A DNA stretch of 64,000 nt from Pseudomonas sp. SID14000. Its GTDB lineage: Bacteria; Pseudomonadota; Gammaproteobacteria; Pseudomonadales; Pseudomonadaceae. The position numbers were made by a program, and so were the translations under genes. Location: the NCBI RefSeq assembly GCF_002165135.1, contig NZ_NFZQ01000011.1:1-64000 (forward strand), written 5' to 3'. Below are positions 1 to 10,868 of the stretch, one piece after another; the stretch's first letter is position 1; the number at the start of each line of letters is the position of its first letter. The notes under the pieces were generated by a model. The model was not told the DNA's origin. It saw only the letters and a program-made list of their open reading frames with translations, and ran no database searches.

Positions 1-1
1 C

Positions 2-106
2 ACCCAAGCTCTGGTAATCCTTGCTAGAAAGCTCGCGCGGGTGGCATTCGCCCTGATGAAAAATCAGGACGAATATGTCACCAAAGGCGGGAAACTGGCT
101 TGCTGA
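2..106 (+). CDS. C-terminal end of an IS110-family-like transposase (partial, 5' end outside window)
   Basis: Frame 2 is open from the window edge to a TGA at 104-106 and encodes 34 residues containing ALVILARKLARVAFALMKNQ. This resembles the conserved C-terminal helix of IS110/IS116/IS902 transposases, which typically ends in an (I/V)LARKLARVAFAL-like segment. These enzymes are DEDD/serine recombinases guided in some members by a bridge RNA from the element's non-coding end. Only about 12 nt separate the stop from the point where REP-derived sequence begins (119), which fits the short right end of the IS110 subgroup. The catalytic domains, the left end and any bridge-RNA region lie outside the window, so the family call rests on a short tail and is not certain. 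Confidence 0.6.
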   Translation, partial: TQALVILARKLARVAFALMKNQDEYVTKGGKLAC

Positions 107-118
107 AAACCATAGAAT

Positions 119-328
119 CTCCCACATCTGTTTCGGGCCAATTACTCCTGCGCCAGATGGGTTGCAGCCTTGGGGCATGGCTGAAGATCAATGAAGAGCA
201 GTCGCGCCCCCTCGATATCGAATGGAACAAACAAGGCGGACACAGGTGCCCTCACAGGAGTGACTGGCCCGAAACAGATGTGGGAGCGGGCTTGCCCCGC
301 GAAGCGCCGCGCGGGCAGCGCTCGATCT
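119..328. repeat. REP doublet whose left unit is cut off at the IS end
   Basis: Positions 119-140 and 265-286 are perfect 22-nt inverted repeats, and similarity continues imperfectly to 152 and 253. The right copy runs on into a complete REP unit (about 279-328, core GCGGGCTTGCCCCGCGAAGC) nearly identical to the pair at 28639-28898. The left copy stops exactly at CTCCCACATCTG, where its own REP core should continue but instead IS-like sequence is found. The arrangement looks like a REP doublet split by insertion sequence integration. Apart from this, 107-395 holds no gene I can see. Confidence 0.65.
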
Positions 329-395
329 CAACACCAACCAAAAACTCAAGCCATGCACCTGCAACCCCACAGAACCCAAACCCTGCGCCCGAAAC

Positions 396-1460
396 TCAGC
401 GCGGCTTCAAGTCCATGCGACGCAAATGGCAGGTCACTTCCTCACGGTCGTGGTACAGCTGCTTGCAGGCAATCGACACCTTGATCTTGCGCGCCTTGAA
501 CGTCGCCTCCATGCGGTCGAGCAGCCGGCGTACTTCGGCGTAGCGCTGCTTCATCGGCAGCTTCAGGTTGACCACCGCCTCACGGCACAGCCCCTCACCC
601 AGCCAGGTCTCGATCAGCGAAGTGGTACGCGCCGGCTTCTCGACGATGTCACACACCATCCAGTCCACCGGCTGCTTCGGTTGCCAGGTGAAACCATCGG
701 CCATCAGGTGCTGGACCAGCCCTGTGTCCATCAGGCTTTCGGCCATCGGCCCATTGTCGATGGCAGTCACCAGCATGCCCCGGCGCACCAGTTGGTAGGT
801 CCAGCCACCCGGCGAAGCCCCCAGGTCGACACCGGTCATGTCATCGCCCAGGCGCTGTTCCCACTGCTCGCGCGGAATGAACTGGTGCCAGGCTTCTTCC
901 AGCTTGAGGGTCGAGCGGCTGGGTGCCTCGCGGGGGAATTTCAAACGCGGGATGCCCATGGGCCACAGCGCGCTGTTGGTAGCAGGGGCAACGCCAGCGA
1001 ACACCCGGCGGCCGCTGATGAAGGTGAGCAACAGGCGCGGGCGACTGGCGTCGTCGACCAGGCGGCCGGCCTTTTCCAGCGCCTTGCGCAGCGGCACCTC
1101 GAACTTGCGGCAGAAGGTGGACAATTCCTTGCCTTCGTTGCTGTCCAGCACTTCCAGCCACAGGCTGCCGAACACCGGGAACCCGGCCAGGTGCGCCAGC
1201 AGCACACTGATGCGGTCGCTTTCCGGCAGTTCGACATAACCGCCACGGGCCCACTGCCGCGGGAAAATCAGCTGGTTGAAGCGCAGTTCCCCCATCAAGC
1301 GCTCGGCACCGCCCTCCTCGCTACAGACGAACTCGGCACTGGCACTTTGCGGCTTGCCTTTGGCATAGCCGGCAACACCCAGACGGGCGGCATGTTCGCT
1401 GATTTCGGCGCACACCTCGCCCTCGAAACCGGGCCGGCAATGCATGAACAGGGTATTCAT
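396..1460 (-). CDS. rlmM: 23S rRNA (cytidine-2498 2'-O)-methyltransferase RlmM
   Basis: RlmM 2'-O-methylates C2498 in the peptidyl transferase loop of 23S rRNA using SAM, acting on naked rRNA before assembly is finished. The 354-residue length is close to the usual ~360. An N-terminal THUMP-like region is followed by a Rossmann methyltransferase domain with the SAM motif GVDLGASPGGW at residues 210-220. The expected K-D-K-type catalytic residues are visible: Lys in STLKLEE (~186), Asp in MVCDIVEK (~265) and Lys in VVNLKLPM (~300). It stands alone on the minus strand, divergent from acnA. The ATG at 1460 starts a canonical RlmM N-terminus (MNTLFMHCRPGFEGE), so the start is well supported. Confidence 0.93.
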   Translation of the reverse strand: MNTLFMHCRPGFEGEVCAEISEHAARLGVAGYAKGKPQSASAEFVCSEEGGAERLMGELRFNQLIFPRQWARGGYVELPESDRISVLLAHLAGFPVFGSLWLEVLDSNEGKELSTFCRKFEVPLRKALEKAGRLVDDASRPRLLLTFISGRRVFAGVAPATNSALWPMGIPRLKFPREAPSRSTLKLEEAWHQFIPREQWEQRLGDDMTGVDLGASPGGWTYQLVRRGMLVTAIDNGPMAESLMDTGLVQHLMADGFTWQPKQPVDWMVCDIVEKPARTTSLIETWLGEGLCREAVVNLKLPMKQRYAEVRRLLDRMEATFKARKIKVSIACKQLYHDREEVTCHLRRMDLKPR

Positions 1461-1676
1461 CTTTCACTCCACTACGGCTGGCGCGCCACAGGCGCCGGCA
1501 GGGCGGCGATGATAAAGGAAGATCGGAACCTGCGACACGCCCCGCCGGTCCAGAAAAGGGTCAGGTGGCGCAAAGCGGTCTAACCTGACCTTTCAGCCAG
1601 GTCCGTGCCGTGCGGACCGATACAGAGCGGTGCTACCGGCAAACCTTGCCAGGCACCGGCGCAGAAGGAGTTGGCA

Positions 1677-4418
<2,742 letters not shown>

Positions 4419-4504
4419 GGCGAGTATGCTTCGGGCTGCTGTGCACGCCGCTCCTACAGGCGACGCGTAGCGGCCCGTTTCTGCTTACCCGAGAAGGACT
4501 ACTC

Positions 4505-5281
4505 GTGCCCCGTTCCAACCTGTTCACCCTGCTCCTGCTGGCGCTCGGCTACACCCTCGCCCTGAGCCACGGCAACCTCGGCATCACCACCCTGCCCACC
4601 TTTCTCGCCCTGCTTGCAAGCGCCTTGCTCGCGCGCCGCCCCCAGCGCTGGCTACAAGCCCTCGGCCACACGTTGTTCATCCTCCTGGCCATCGCCCTGG
4701 CATTGCACTGGCTGCCCGGCTTCAACGCAGCCAAGGTCATCGACGGCGTTGTCCTCAGCCCTGGCGCCCTGCCCTTCACGATGTACCTGAACCTGGACAA
4801 ACCGCTGATCGGCGCCTGGCTGCTGCTGGCCTGCCCTTGGCTGTTCCTGTGGCGCAGCCAAGGCCTGGCGACCAGCCTGCTGCTCGCCCTGCCCCTGACC
4901 CTGCTTGCCTGCCTGGGCGGCGGCTGGGCACTGGGCATGCTGGCCTGGGCCCCGAAATGGCCCGACCAGGCCTGGCTCTGGCTGCTGAACAACCTGCTGC
5001 TGGTAAGCCTGACCGAAGAGCTGTTGTTTCGCGGTTACATCCAGGCCGGCCTGCAACGGCTGCTGCGCCACCAAGGGCTGTCATTGCTCGTCGCCGCCTC
5101 GCTGTTCGGCCTGGCACACCTGGGGGCCGGCTGGCAATGGGTGTACCTGGCCACCCTTGCCGGTATCGGCTACGGCCTGGCGTACCGCTGGGGCGGCGTG
5201 GCGGCAGCGGTGCTCTGCCATTTCGGCCTGAACCTGGTGCACTTCACCCTGTTCAGCTATCCGATGCTGGCTCTTGGCTAG
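4505..5281 (+). CDS. CPBP-family (CAAX-type) intramembrane glutamic protease
   Basis: A 258-residue polytopic membrane protein with about eight hydrophobic segments. The ABI/CPBP protease motifs are all present: EELLFRGY with Glu171, Glu172 and Arg176, His205 in FGLAHLG, and His239/Asn243 in LCHFGLN. Family members cleave within the membrane, and homologues process prenylated proteins or bacteriocin precursors, but the substrate here cannot be read from the sequence. The start is GTG at 4505 with GAAGGA a few bases upstream. It lies 86 nt after acnA without an obvious terminator, so read-through is possible. No bacteriocin or exosortase gene is nearby to suggest a substrate. Confidence 0.85.
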   Translation: MPRSNLFTLLLLALGYTLALSHGNLGITTLPTFLALLASALLARRPQRWLQALGHTLFILLAIALALHWLPGFNAAKVIDGVVLSPGALPFTMYLNLDKPLIGAWLLLACPWLFLWRSQGLATSLLLALPLTLLACLGGGWALGMLAWAPKWPDQAWLWLLNNLLLVSLTEELLFRGYIQAGLQRLLRHQGLSLLVAASLFGLAHLGAGWQWVYLATLAGIGYGLAYRWGGVAAAVLCHFGLNLVHFTLFSYPMLALG

Positions 5282-5423
5282 CCAATCGGTCATCATTCGA
5301 CTTATCCGTCATTAAGCTGCAATAAGAACGCAATAATGACGCTAACTTGCGTGAACGTGCTCGCTGACTACCTCACACCAGATGATGGCTTACTGCCACA
5401 GGTCAAGCACTTTAAATATTCAT

Positions 5424-5450
5424 TCAATAAAAGCAGCGGTTTGCCGATAC
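5424..5450 (+). promoter_or_regulatory. Candidate FliA (sigma-28) promoter of aer2
   Basis: TCAA at 5424-5427 is followed after exactly 15 nt by GCCGATAC at 5443-5450, matching the flagellar sigma-28 pattern TMAA-N15-GCCGATAA. It sits 28 nt upstream of the chemoreceptor start, a typical layout for motility-class chemoreceptor genes. Confidence 0.7.
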
Positions 5451-5478
5451 CTGTCGAAAGCCCTGCGGACTATCAACC

Positions 5479-7044
5479 ATGCGTAACAACCAGCCGATTA
5501 CCCAGAGAGAACGGACTTTCCCTGCCCAGCAGCGGTTGATCTCCACCACCAATGCCAAAGGTGTGATCACTTACTGCAACGATGCCTTTATCGAGATCAG
5601 TGGTTTCACCCGCGATGAGCTGACCGGTGCACCGCACAACCTGGTACGCCACCCCGATGTGCCGCCTGCCGTGTTCGCCCATATGTGGCAAACCCTCAAG
5701 CAAGGCCAGCCGTGGATGGGCATCGTCAAGAACCGCTGCAAGTCCGGCGACCACTACTGGGTCAACGCCTATGTCACGCCGATCTTCGACAACAACCAGG
5801 TGGTCGGCTTCGAGTCGGTGCGGGTCAAGCCCACCGCCGAACAGATCCGCCGTGCAGAGGCGCTGTACCAGCGCATCAACCAGGGCAAACCACCAGTACC
5901 GCGCAGGGACAAGTGGCTACCGGTACTGCAGGACTGGCTGCCGTTCATCCTGATCAGCCAGGTAGGCTTCCTGATCGGCAACTGGCTGGGTCATTCCTGG
6001 GGCTTCGCCCTGGCCGCCGGGCTTTCCGTACCACTGGGCCTGCTGGGCCTGAGCTGGCAGCAGCGCGGCCTCAAGCGCCTGTTGCGCCTGGCCGAACAGA
6101 CCACCTCCGACCCGCTGATCGCGCAGATGTACACCGACAGCCGTGGTGTGCAGGCGCGCCTGGAAATGGCCATGCTCAGCCAGGACGCGCGCATGAAAAC
6201 CTGCCTGACTCGCCTGCAGGACAGCGCCGAACACCTCAGCGAACAGGCGCGCCAGTCTGACGCCCTGGCGCACATGAGCTCTTCGGGCCTGGAACGCCAG
6301 CGGGTGGAGACCGAGCAGGTTGCCGCTGCGGTCAACCAGATGGCCGCCACCACCCAGGAAGTTGCCAACCACGTGCAGCGCACCGCCGATGCCACCCAGG
6401 AAGCCAATCGCCTGACCAGCCAGGGCAGGCAGATTGCCGGTGAAACCCGCGAGGCCATCGAGCGCCTGTCGGCGGCGGTGGGCGAGACCGGCCAGACAGT
6501 GACGCAACTGGCCAAGGACAGCGACGAGATTGGTGGCGTGGTCGATGTGATCAAGGGCATCGCCGACCAGACCAACCTGCTGGCACTGAACGCCGCCATC
6601 GAAGCGGCACGTGCCGGTGAAATGGGCCGAGGCTTTGCCGTGGTGGCCGACGAAGTGCGCCAGCTGGCCCAGCGCACCGCCGAGTCCACCGGGCAGATCC
6701 ACAGCCTGATCGCCAAGCTGCAACAAACCGCCAGTAATGCCGTGCTGACCATGGAAACCGGCCATCGCCAGGCGCAGGAAGGCGTCGACCGTGTTATGCA
6801 GGCAGACGAGGCGTTGGTGGGCATCAGCGAAGCGGTGGCCAACATCACCGATATGGCCACCCAGATTGCCGCGGCGACCGAGGAGCAGACTGCAGTGGCT
6901 GACGAAATCAGCCGCAACATCACCACCATCGCCGAACTGGCCGACCAGACCGCAGAACAGGCGCAGCACTCGGCGCTGCTCAGCGAAGAGCTGACCAGCA
7001 CGGCGGGTACCCAGTATTCGCTGGTAGAGCGCTTCAACCGCTAG
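5479..7044 (+). CDS. aer2: PAS-containing methyl-accepting aerotaxis receptor (Aer/Aer2 type)
   Basis: Senses redox or energy state through an N-terminal PAS domain that in Aer homologues binds FAD, and signals to CheA/CheW. The 521 residues show PAS at ~10-120 (ending in VVGFESVRVKP), a hydrophobic double-pass segment at ~150-190 with no large periplasmic domain, a HAMP-like linker, and the highly conserved signalling tip from ~358 (IADQTNLLALNAAIEAARAG). This is the architecture of E. coli Aer and of P. putida Aer2, which lies in the same gene neighbourhood. A sigma-28-type promoter precedes it, which supports co-regulation with flagella. No methyltransferase or che genes are adjacent. Confidence 0.88.
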   Translation: MRNNQPITQRERTFPAQQRLISTTNAKGVITYCNDAFIEISGFTRDELTGAPHNLVRHPDVPPAVFAHMWQTLKQGQPWMGIVKNRCKSGDHYWVNAYVTPIFDNNQVVGFESVRVKPTAEQIRRAEALYQRINQGKPPVPRRDKWLPVLQDWLPFILISQVGFLIGNWLGHSWGFALAAGLSVPLGLLGLSWQQRGLKRLLRLAEQTTSDPLIAQMYTDSRGVQARLEMAMLSQDARMKTCLTRLQDSAEHLSEQARQSDALAHMSSSGLERQRVETEQVAAAVNQMAATTQEVANHVQRTADATQEANRLTSQGRQIAGETREAIERLSAAVGETGQTVTQLAKDSDEIGGVVDVIKGIADQTNLLALNAAIEAARAGEMGRGFAVVADEVRQLAQRTAESTGQIHSLIAKLQQTASNAVLTMETGHRQAQEGVDRVMQADEALVGISEAVANITDMATQIAAATEEQTAVADEISRNITTIAELADQTAEQAQHSALLSEELTSTAGTQYSLVERFNR

Positions 7045-7077
7045 GGCCCTGCGCGCGCCACAGGCACACGCTATCCC

Positions 7078-7198
7078 CTGTGGGAGCGGCCTTGTGTCGC
7101 GAAAGGGCCGCGAAGCGGCCCCTGGATTTCAGCGTCAATGCAAAAAAATGCCAGGGCTGCCATGCAGCCCTTTCGCGACGCAAGGCCGCTCCCACCCC
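7078..7198. repeat. Inverted REP pair (REPIN-like)
   Basis: GTGGGAGCGGCCTTG near 7081 and its inverse CAAGGCCGCTCCCAC near 7180 flank internal arms (TCGCGAAAGGGC and GCCCTTTCGCGA). The pair lies between the convergent aer2 and pseudouridine synthase genes, where it could also fold in the 3' ends of both transcripts. Confidence 0.75.
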
Positions 7199-7205
7199 TA
7201 CGGTG

Positions 7206-8111
7206 CTACCAGTCCAGCTGCAAGCGGCTCTCGAAATAGCGCTCTTCCCCACTCAGCGGGTCTGCAAAGCGCAGGCTCTGCGCCAGCAACTTCAGCGGCC
7301 GCTGGTAGTCGTCCTCGTCGTTGAGCAGCTGCGGATAGAACGGGTCATTGCAGATCCCCGCCCCCAATGATGCCATGTGCACTCGCAACTGATGGGTCTT
7401 GCCGGTCACCGGCGACAGCCCGTAACGCCACAGCTCGCCGTTCTTTTCCAGCACTTCGGCCAGGGTTTCGCTGTTGGCCTCCCCCTCTACCTCATGCATG
7501 CGAAAAAACGGCTCGCCATGCACCAGGCGGCTTTTGTGCACCAGCGGGAAATCATGCTGCGGCATGGCCGCAGCAATGGCCTGGTAGCGTTTGTCGATGC
7601 GTCGCTCGGGAAATAGCCGCTGGTAAGCGCTGCGGCTCTGCGGGTTGGCGGAAAACAGCACAAGCCCGGCGGTATGCCGGTCGATACGGTGCAACGGCAC
7701 CAGGTGTGGGTTGCCCAGCCGGCGTATCAGACGGCGTAGCAAGGTCTGTTCGACATATTCACCCGTCGGCGTCACTGGCAGAAAATGCGGCTTGTCAGCT
7801 ACCACCAGGTGCTCATCCACATGCAGCACCGCCTCCTGTACCGGGATCGGCCGCTCATTCGGCACTTCGCGGAAGTAGTGCAAACGCATGCCGCGCTTGT
7901 AAGGCAACTCGGCCGCAATCGGTCGCCCCTCGGCATCCAGCACGCGGCCACGGGCAAAGCGGTCGGCCCATTGGGACCGGTCGATGGCCTTGAAATGATC
8001 GCACAGGCAGTCGAGCACCGTGGACCAGTTACCGGGTGGCAGGCACACCGTGCTGGCTTGCTGGCGGGCGGGGTCGAAAGGCGTGGTCATGGCAAGGCTC
8101 GAAACGTTCAC
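7206..8111 (-). CDS. RluA-family pseudouridine synthase
   Basis: Converts a specific uridine in rRNA or tRNA to pseudouridine. The catalytic motif HRIDRHTAGL carries the essential aspartate as Asp144, followed by the typical VLFSANPQSRSAYQRLF helix and the C-terminal GKTHQLRVHMASLG motif. There is no recognisable S4 domain, and the N-terminal region fits the RluA/TruC branch; target RNA cannot be assigned. Length is 301 residues from GTG at 8111, or 294 if the ATG at 8090 is used; neither start has a convincing ribosome binding site. It is a single gene convergent with aer2. Confidence 0.85.
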   Translation of the reverse strand: MNVSSLAMTTPFDPARQQASTVCLPPGNWSTVLDCLCDHFKAIDRSQWADRFARGRVLDAEGRPIAAELPYKRGMRLHYFREVPNERPIPVQEAVLHVDEHLVVADKPHFLPVTPTGEYVEQTLLRRLIRRLGNPHLVPLHRIDRHTAGLVLFSANPQSRSAYQRLFPERRIDKRYQAIAAAMPQHDFPLVHKSRLVHGEPFFRMHEVEGEANSETLAEVLEKNGELWRYGLSPVTGKTHQLRVHMASLGAGICNDPFYPQLLNDEDDYQRPLKLLAQSLRFADPLSGEERYFESRLQLDW

Positions 8112-8141
8112 GGCCGCGCATTATCCCCCAAGCCCGCGCCC

Positions 8142-8450
8142 TCAACCAGCCTGGGCCATCGCCTCACTGCGCTCCCTGAGCCAGCGCAATACCTGCACGG
8201 GCTCCCAGCGACCCGGGTCATAGAGGGCATACAGCATCCCCTCGTAACCCACCACATCCAGCCCACGGTGGTAGCCGGCGCGCTGGAACAAGGCCTCGAT
8301 CTCGGCGAAGCAGGTATTGAAGTGGACCTTGCCGAACGGCGTGCGGTCGTCGGTCACCAGGCCTTCGAGGCGCAGTTCCAGAACGGCGTCGGCCACCCGT
8401 TCGACGGGCATGCGGTTGACGCTGTACTTGAGTTGCTCGACATTGAGCAT
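8142..8450 (-). CDS. Small conserved protein of unknown function, predicted SOS-regulated
   Basis: 102 residues, no signal peptide or membrane segment, mixed charged and hydrophobic composition compatible with a small soluble folded protein. I do not recognise a domain. The start ATG at 8450 is preceded by AGGGTGA. A perfect CTGT-N8-ACAG LexA box lies only 15 nt upstream of the start and overlaps the expected transcription start region, so damage induction through LexA cleavage is the best functional clue. The flanking genes (M15 peptidase upstream, pseudouridine synthase downstream) do not suggest a shared pathway. A DNA-repair or cell-division accessory role is only a guess from the regulation. 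Confidence 0.7.
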   Translation of the reverse strand: MLNVEQLKYSVNRMPVERVADAVLELRLEGLVTDDRTPFGKVHFNTCFAEIEALFQRAGYHRGLDVVGYEGMLYALYDPGRWEPVQVLRWLRERSEAMAQAG

Positions 8451-8465
8451 GGCTTCACCCTGATA

Positions 8466-8509
8466 CTGTATTTATGTACAGCATACGAACATCCCCTTGC
8501 CGTCGTCAA
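8466..8509 (-). promoter_or_regulatory. LexA box with overlapping sigma-70 promoter
   Basis: CTGTATTTATGTACAG at 8466-8481 matches CTGT-N8-ACAG and its flanks (TA/CA) also resemble the full SOS consensus. On the minus strand a -35 TTGACG (8504-8509) and a -10-like TATGCT (8480-8485) with 18-nt spacing precede it, so LexA would block the start of the 102-residue gene. Confidence 0.75.
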
Positions 8510-8515
8510 TGCGCT

Positions 8516-8947
8516 TCATTGCAGCCCTGGCAGGTAGCCGCTGCCTTTGCGAATGGTCAACACCTGTCGCCGCGGCGTGTCGCGCGTTACCGACAGGTGC
8601 ACCCACCTGTCGAATTCCAGGATGAGTTGATCGAAGGGCACGGCACTTTCACTGATCCGCCGCACGGTTTCCCGCGGGCTGACTTCGATCACCGTGAAGT
8701 CTGCTGCCAACCCCTGGATATGCTGGCTAGTCGAGGCACCGCCAATCGCCCGGTTGACCTGCTCACTGCGGTAACCGCTGCTGACGATGATTGGCGCATC
8801 GAACAGTGCGCGCACCTGTTCCAGCGCACAACACAGCAGTTGCAGATTGGCCCTGGCTTCAGGAGGTGGTGTGTTATCGAATCCGTCCCTGGCAGCGAGT
8901 TGGGAAACGATCATTTCATCAAGCGTGAAATGCGGGGTGATCAACAT
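8516..8947 (-). CDS. Peptidase M15A family protein (zinc D,D-peptidase fold)
   Basis: 143 residues from the ATG at 8947, which has GGGAGC 8 nt upstream; an upstream in-frame extension to 8977 lacks support. The zinc ligands of the M15/Hedgehog fold are visible: His76 and Asp83 in SQHIQGLAADF and His117 in WVHLSV, with the preceding SSGYRS-VN motif. M15A members cleave cross-links or peptide stems in peptidoglycan, and many are phage endolysins; this short stand-alone form without a signal peptide is frequent in Proteobacteria as an endolysin-like or domesticated protein. No holin or phage gene is nearby, so cellular location and physiological role remain open. Confidence 0.8.
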   Translation of the reverse strand: MLITPHFTLDEMIVSQLAARDGFDNTPPPEARANLQLLCCALEQVRALFDAPIIVSSGYRSEQVNRAIGGASTSQHIQGLAADFTVIEVSPRETVRRISESAVPFDQLILEFDRWVHLSVTRDTPRRQVLTIRKGSGYLPGLQ

Positions 8948-9034
8948 GGCGAGGCTCCCGATGACTAAATGTGGCACCGGATCATCAGCTCACATTCATC
9001 ACCTTGGAGCAGGGTTTCAGCTCCTCTGGAGCCA

Positions 9035-9274
9035 TTACTGCGCGAGAAATGTCACCACCTGTTCGGCATCGAACGGCCAGTGCAGTTCGGCGCCATTGTC
9101 ACAGCGACGCAGCACCGGAATGATCAGTCCATAGCGTTCGAACAGGGCCTCGTTCTCGGCAATATCGACCAGTTCCACCAGCAGGCCATGATCGACGAAG
9201 GGCATCAGCACGGCCTCGGCCACTTCACACAGGTGGCAACCAAGGGTACCGAACAGTTGGCATTCAGGCAGCAT
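9035..9274 (-). CDS. Glutaredoxin-like protein (DUF836 family)
   Basis: 79 residues with a thioredoxin-fold pattern: a beta strand, the redox motif Cys13-His-Leu-Cys16, helix, and the cis-proline region IIPVLR. The family is a short glutaredoxin-like group found in gamma-proteobacteria with no firmly assigned substrate. It lies between the M15 peptidase and the ammonium transporter on the same strand, with non-coding gaps of about 70-90 nt, so cotranscription is possible but not evident. Confidence 0.8.
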   Translation of the reverse strand: MLPECQLFGTLGCHLCEVAEAVLMPFVDHGLLVELVDIAENEALFERYGLIIPVLRRCDNGAELHWPFDAEQVVTFLAQ

Positions 9275-9346
9275 GGGGGCAAGTCCGGTTTGGCAGGGAG
9301 AAAGCCTATTCTAGGTCCGTCCTGCCCACCCTGCACCTGACCTGGC

Positions 9347-10555
9347 TCAATCCTGGCTGGTGGCGCCGATCCGGTGCAGCGACAGGTCCGCCCCCTGGAA
9401 CTCCTGCTCATGGCTCAAGCGCAGGCCATGCAGCGCACGGATCGTGCCGTAGATGGCGAAACCACCGGCCAACGCAACCAGCACGCCCATCAGGCTGCCC
9501 AGCAACTGGCTGAGCAGGCTGACACCGCCCATGCCGCCCAGGGCCACCTGGCCGAACACGCCGCAGGCAATGCCCCCCCATACACCGCACAGCCCATGCA
9601 ACGGCCATACGCCCAGCACATCGTCGATCTTCCAGCGGTTCTGCGCCGCGGTGAAGGTCCAGACGAACAGCGCACCCGCCACCAGACCGGTCGCCAGCGC
9701 ACCGATCGGGTGCATCAGATCGGAGCCGGCACACACTGCCACCAGCCCGGCCAGCGGCCCGTTATGCAGGAAGCCCGGGTCGTTACGCCCGGCCAGCAAG
9801 GCCGACAGGGTGCCACCGACCATGGCCATCAGTGAATTGATCGCCACCAGGCCGCTGACACCCTGCAGAGTCTGGGCACTCATGACATTGAAGCCGAACC
9901 AGCCGACGATCAGGATCCACGACCCCTAGGCCAGGAAGGGAATGCTCGAAGGCGCAAACGCCACCAGCCGGCCATCGCGGTAGCGCCCACGGCGTGCGCC
10001 CAGTAGCAGCACCGCAGCCAGCGCCAGCCAGCCGCCCATGGCATGCACCACCACCGAGCCGGCAAAGTCATGGAACGGCGCGCCAAAGCGCGCCTGCAAC
10101 CAGGCCTGTACGCCCAGGTTGCCGTTCCACACCACACCCTCGAAGAACGGGTAGATGAACGCCACGATCAACGCCGTGGCACACAACTGGGGCACGAAGC
10201 GCGCCCGCTCGGCGATGCCTCCGGAGATGATCGCGGGGATCGCCGCAGCGAAGGTTAGCAGGAAGAAGCACTTGACCAGCGCATAGCCATGGTCGGCCGC
10301 CAGCGCCGCCGCTGGCTGGAAGAAGGTAACCCCATAGGCGATCCAGTAGCCGATGAAAAAGTACACCAACGCCGAGATGGCGAAGTCGCTGAGGATCTTG
10401 GACAAGGCGTTGACCTGGTTCTTGTGGCGCACCGTGCCCACTTCGAGAAACGCGAAGCCGGCATGCATGGCCAACACCAGGATGGCGCCCATGAGAATGA
10501 ACAGGGTGTTGGAACCGTGGACCAGGGAGTCCATCTCGCTGTGCATGTTTTCCAT
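9347..10555 (-). pseudogene. amtB: Ammonium transporter Amt/AmtB, interrupted by an in-frame amber codon
   Basis: The reading frame encodes an 11-TM Amt-type NH4+ channel from MENMHSEMDSLVHGSN to a typical acidic C-terminal tail (GADLSLHRIGA). At 9926-9928 a TAG replaces what should be a leucine-type codon in SSIPFLA-x-GSWILIVGWFGFN; both sides stay in the same frame, so a single base change explains the break. The stop is at codon 210 of about 403, in the middle of the channel, and would leave two unusable halves. No glnK is adjacent, unlike the usual glnK-amtB pair, so this resembles the stand-alone second Amt of pseudomonads. Upstream it has a sigma-54-like promoter and an NtrC-type palindrome. 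Sequencing error or a suppressor strain are alternatives. Confidence 0.85.
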
Positions 10556-10611
10556 GAAATAGGCAGACCTGCTGAAAAAGGCACCAGGACAGTTCAAGAA
10601 CCTGCATCCCT

Positions 10612-10626
10612 GCACCGGATCGGTGC
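10612..10626. promoter_or_regulatory. NtrC-type binding palindrome
   Basis: GCACC-N5-GGTGC, an exact match to the half-sites of NtrC enhancers such as those at glnA. It lies 57-71 nt upstream of the amtB ATG but downstream of the sigma-54-like site at 10783-10798, an unusual order, so it may instead act on an unseen promoter or be coincidental. Confidence 0.4.
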
Positions 10627-10782
10627 CAACCCCCTGCCCTGCTTCAGTGACCCGGGCGGAGCCTGCGTGGTTTTTTCTTGGGTTTGTCGTGGATTGGGTT
10701 AAGGTTTATTGGTATCCGCTGCGCTGGCGCCCTGAATCGGCGCAATACCCGCCTGGGGCGCCCCGCAACGTGGCAAAGCCTT

Positions 10783-10798
10783 AGCAAGGCCCATACCA
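10783..10798 (-). promoter_or_regulatory. Candidate sigma-54 promoter reading toward amtB
   Basis: On the minus strand TGGTATGGGCCTTGCT gives GG-N10-GC with the TTGCT -12 element, a good -24/-12 match. Overlapping it on plus is a weaker GG-N10-GC match (TGGCAAAGCCTTAGCA at 10771-10786) that would face the elaB-like gene. Transcription toward amtB would leave a leader of about 210 nt. Confidence 0.45.
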
Positions 10799-10868
10799 GC
10801 GCCGGCACTTGAACCTTCCGCGCGTGCTATCACTCGAACTACCAACACTCATCGACAGGGAGACACCC

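Noticed and set aside
9926..9928. Programmed read-through of the amber codon in amtB
   Set aside because: No known recoding signal or selenocysteine-type context; a leucine-like codon is expected, so a point mutation or error is simpler.
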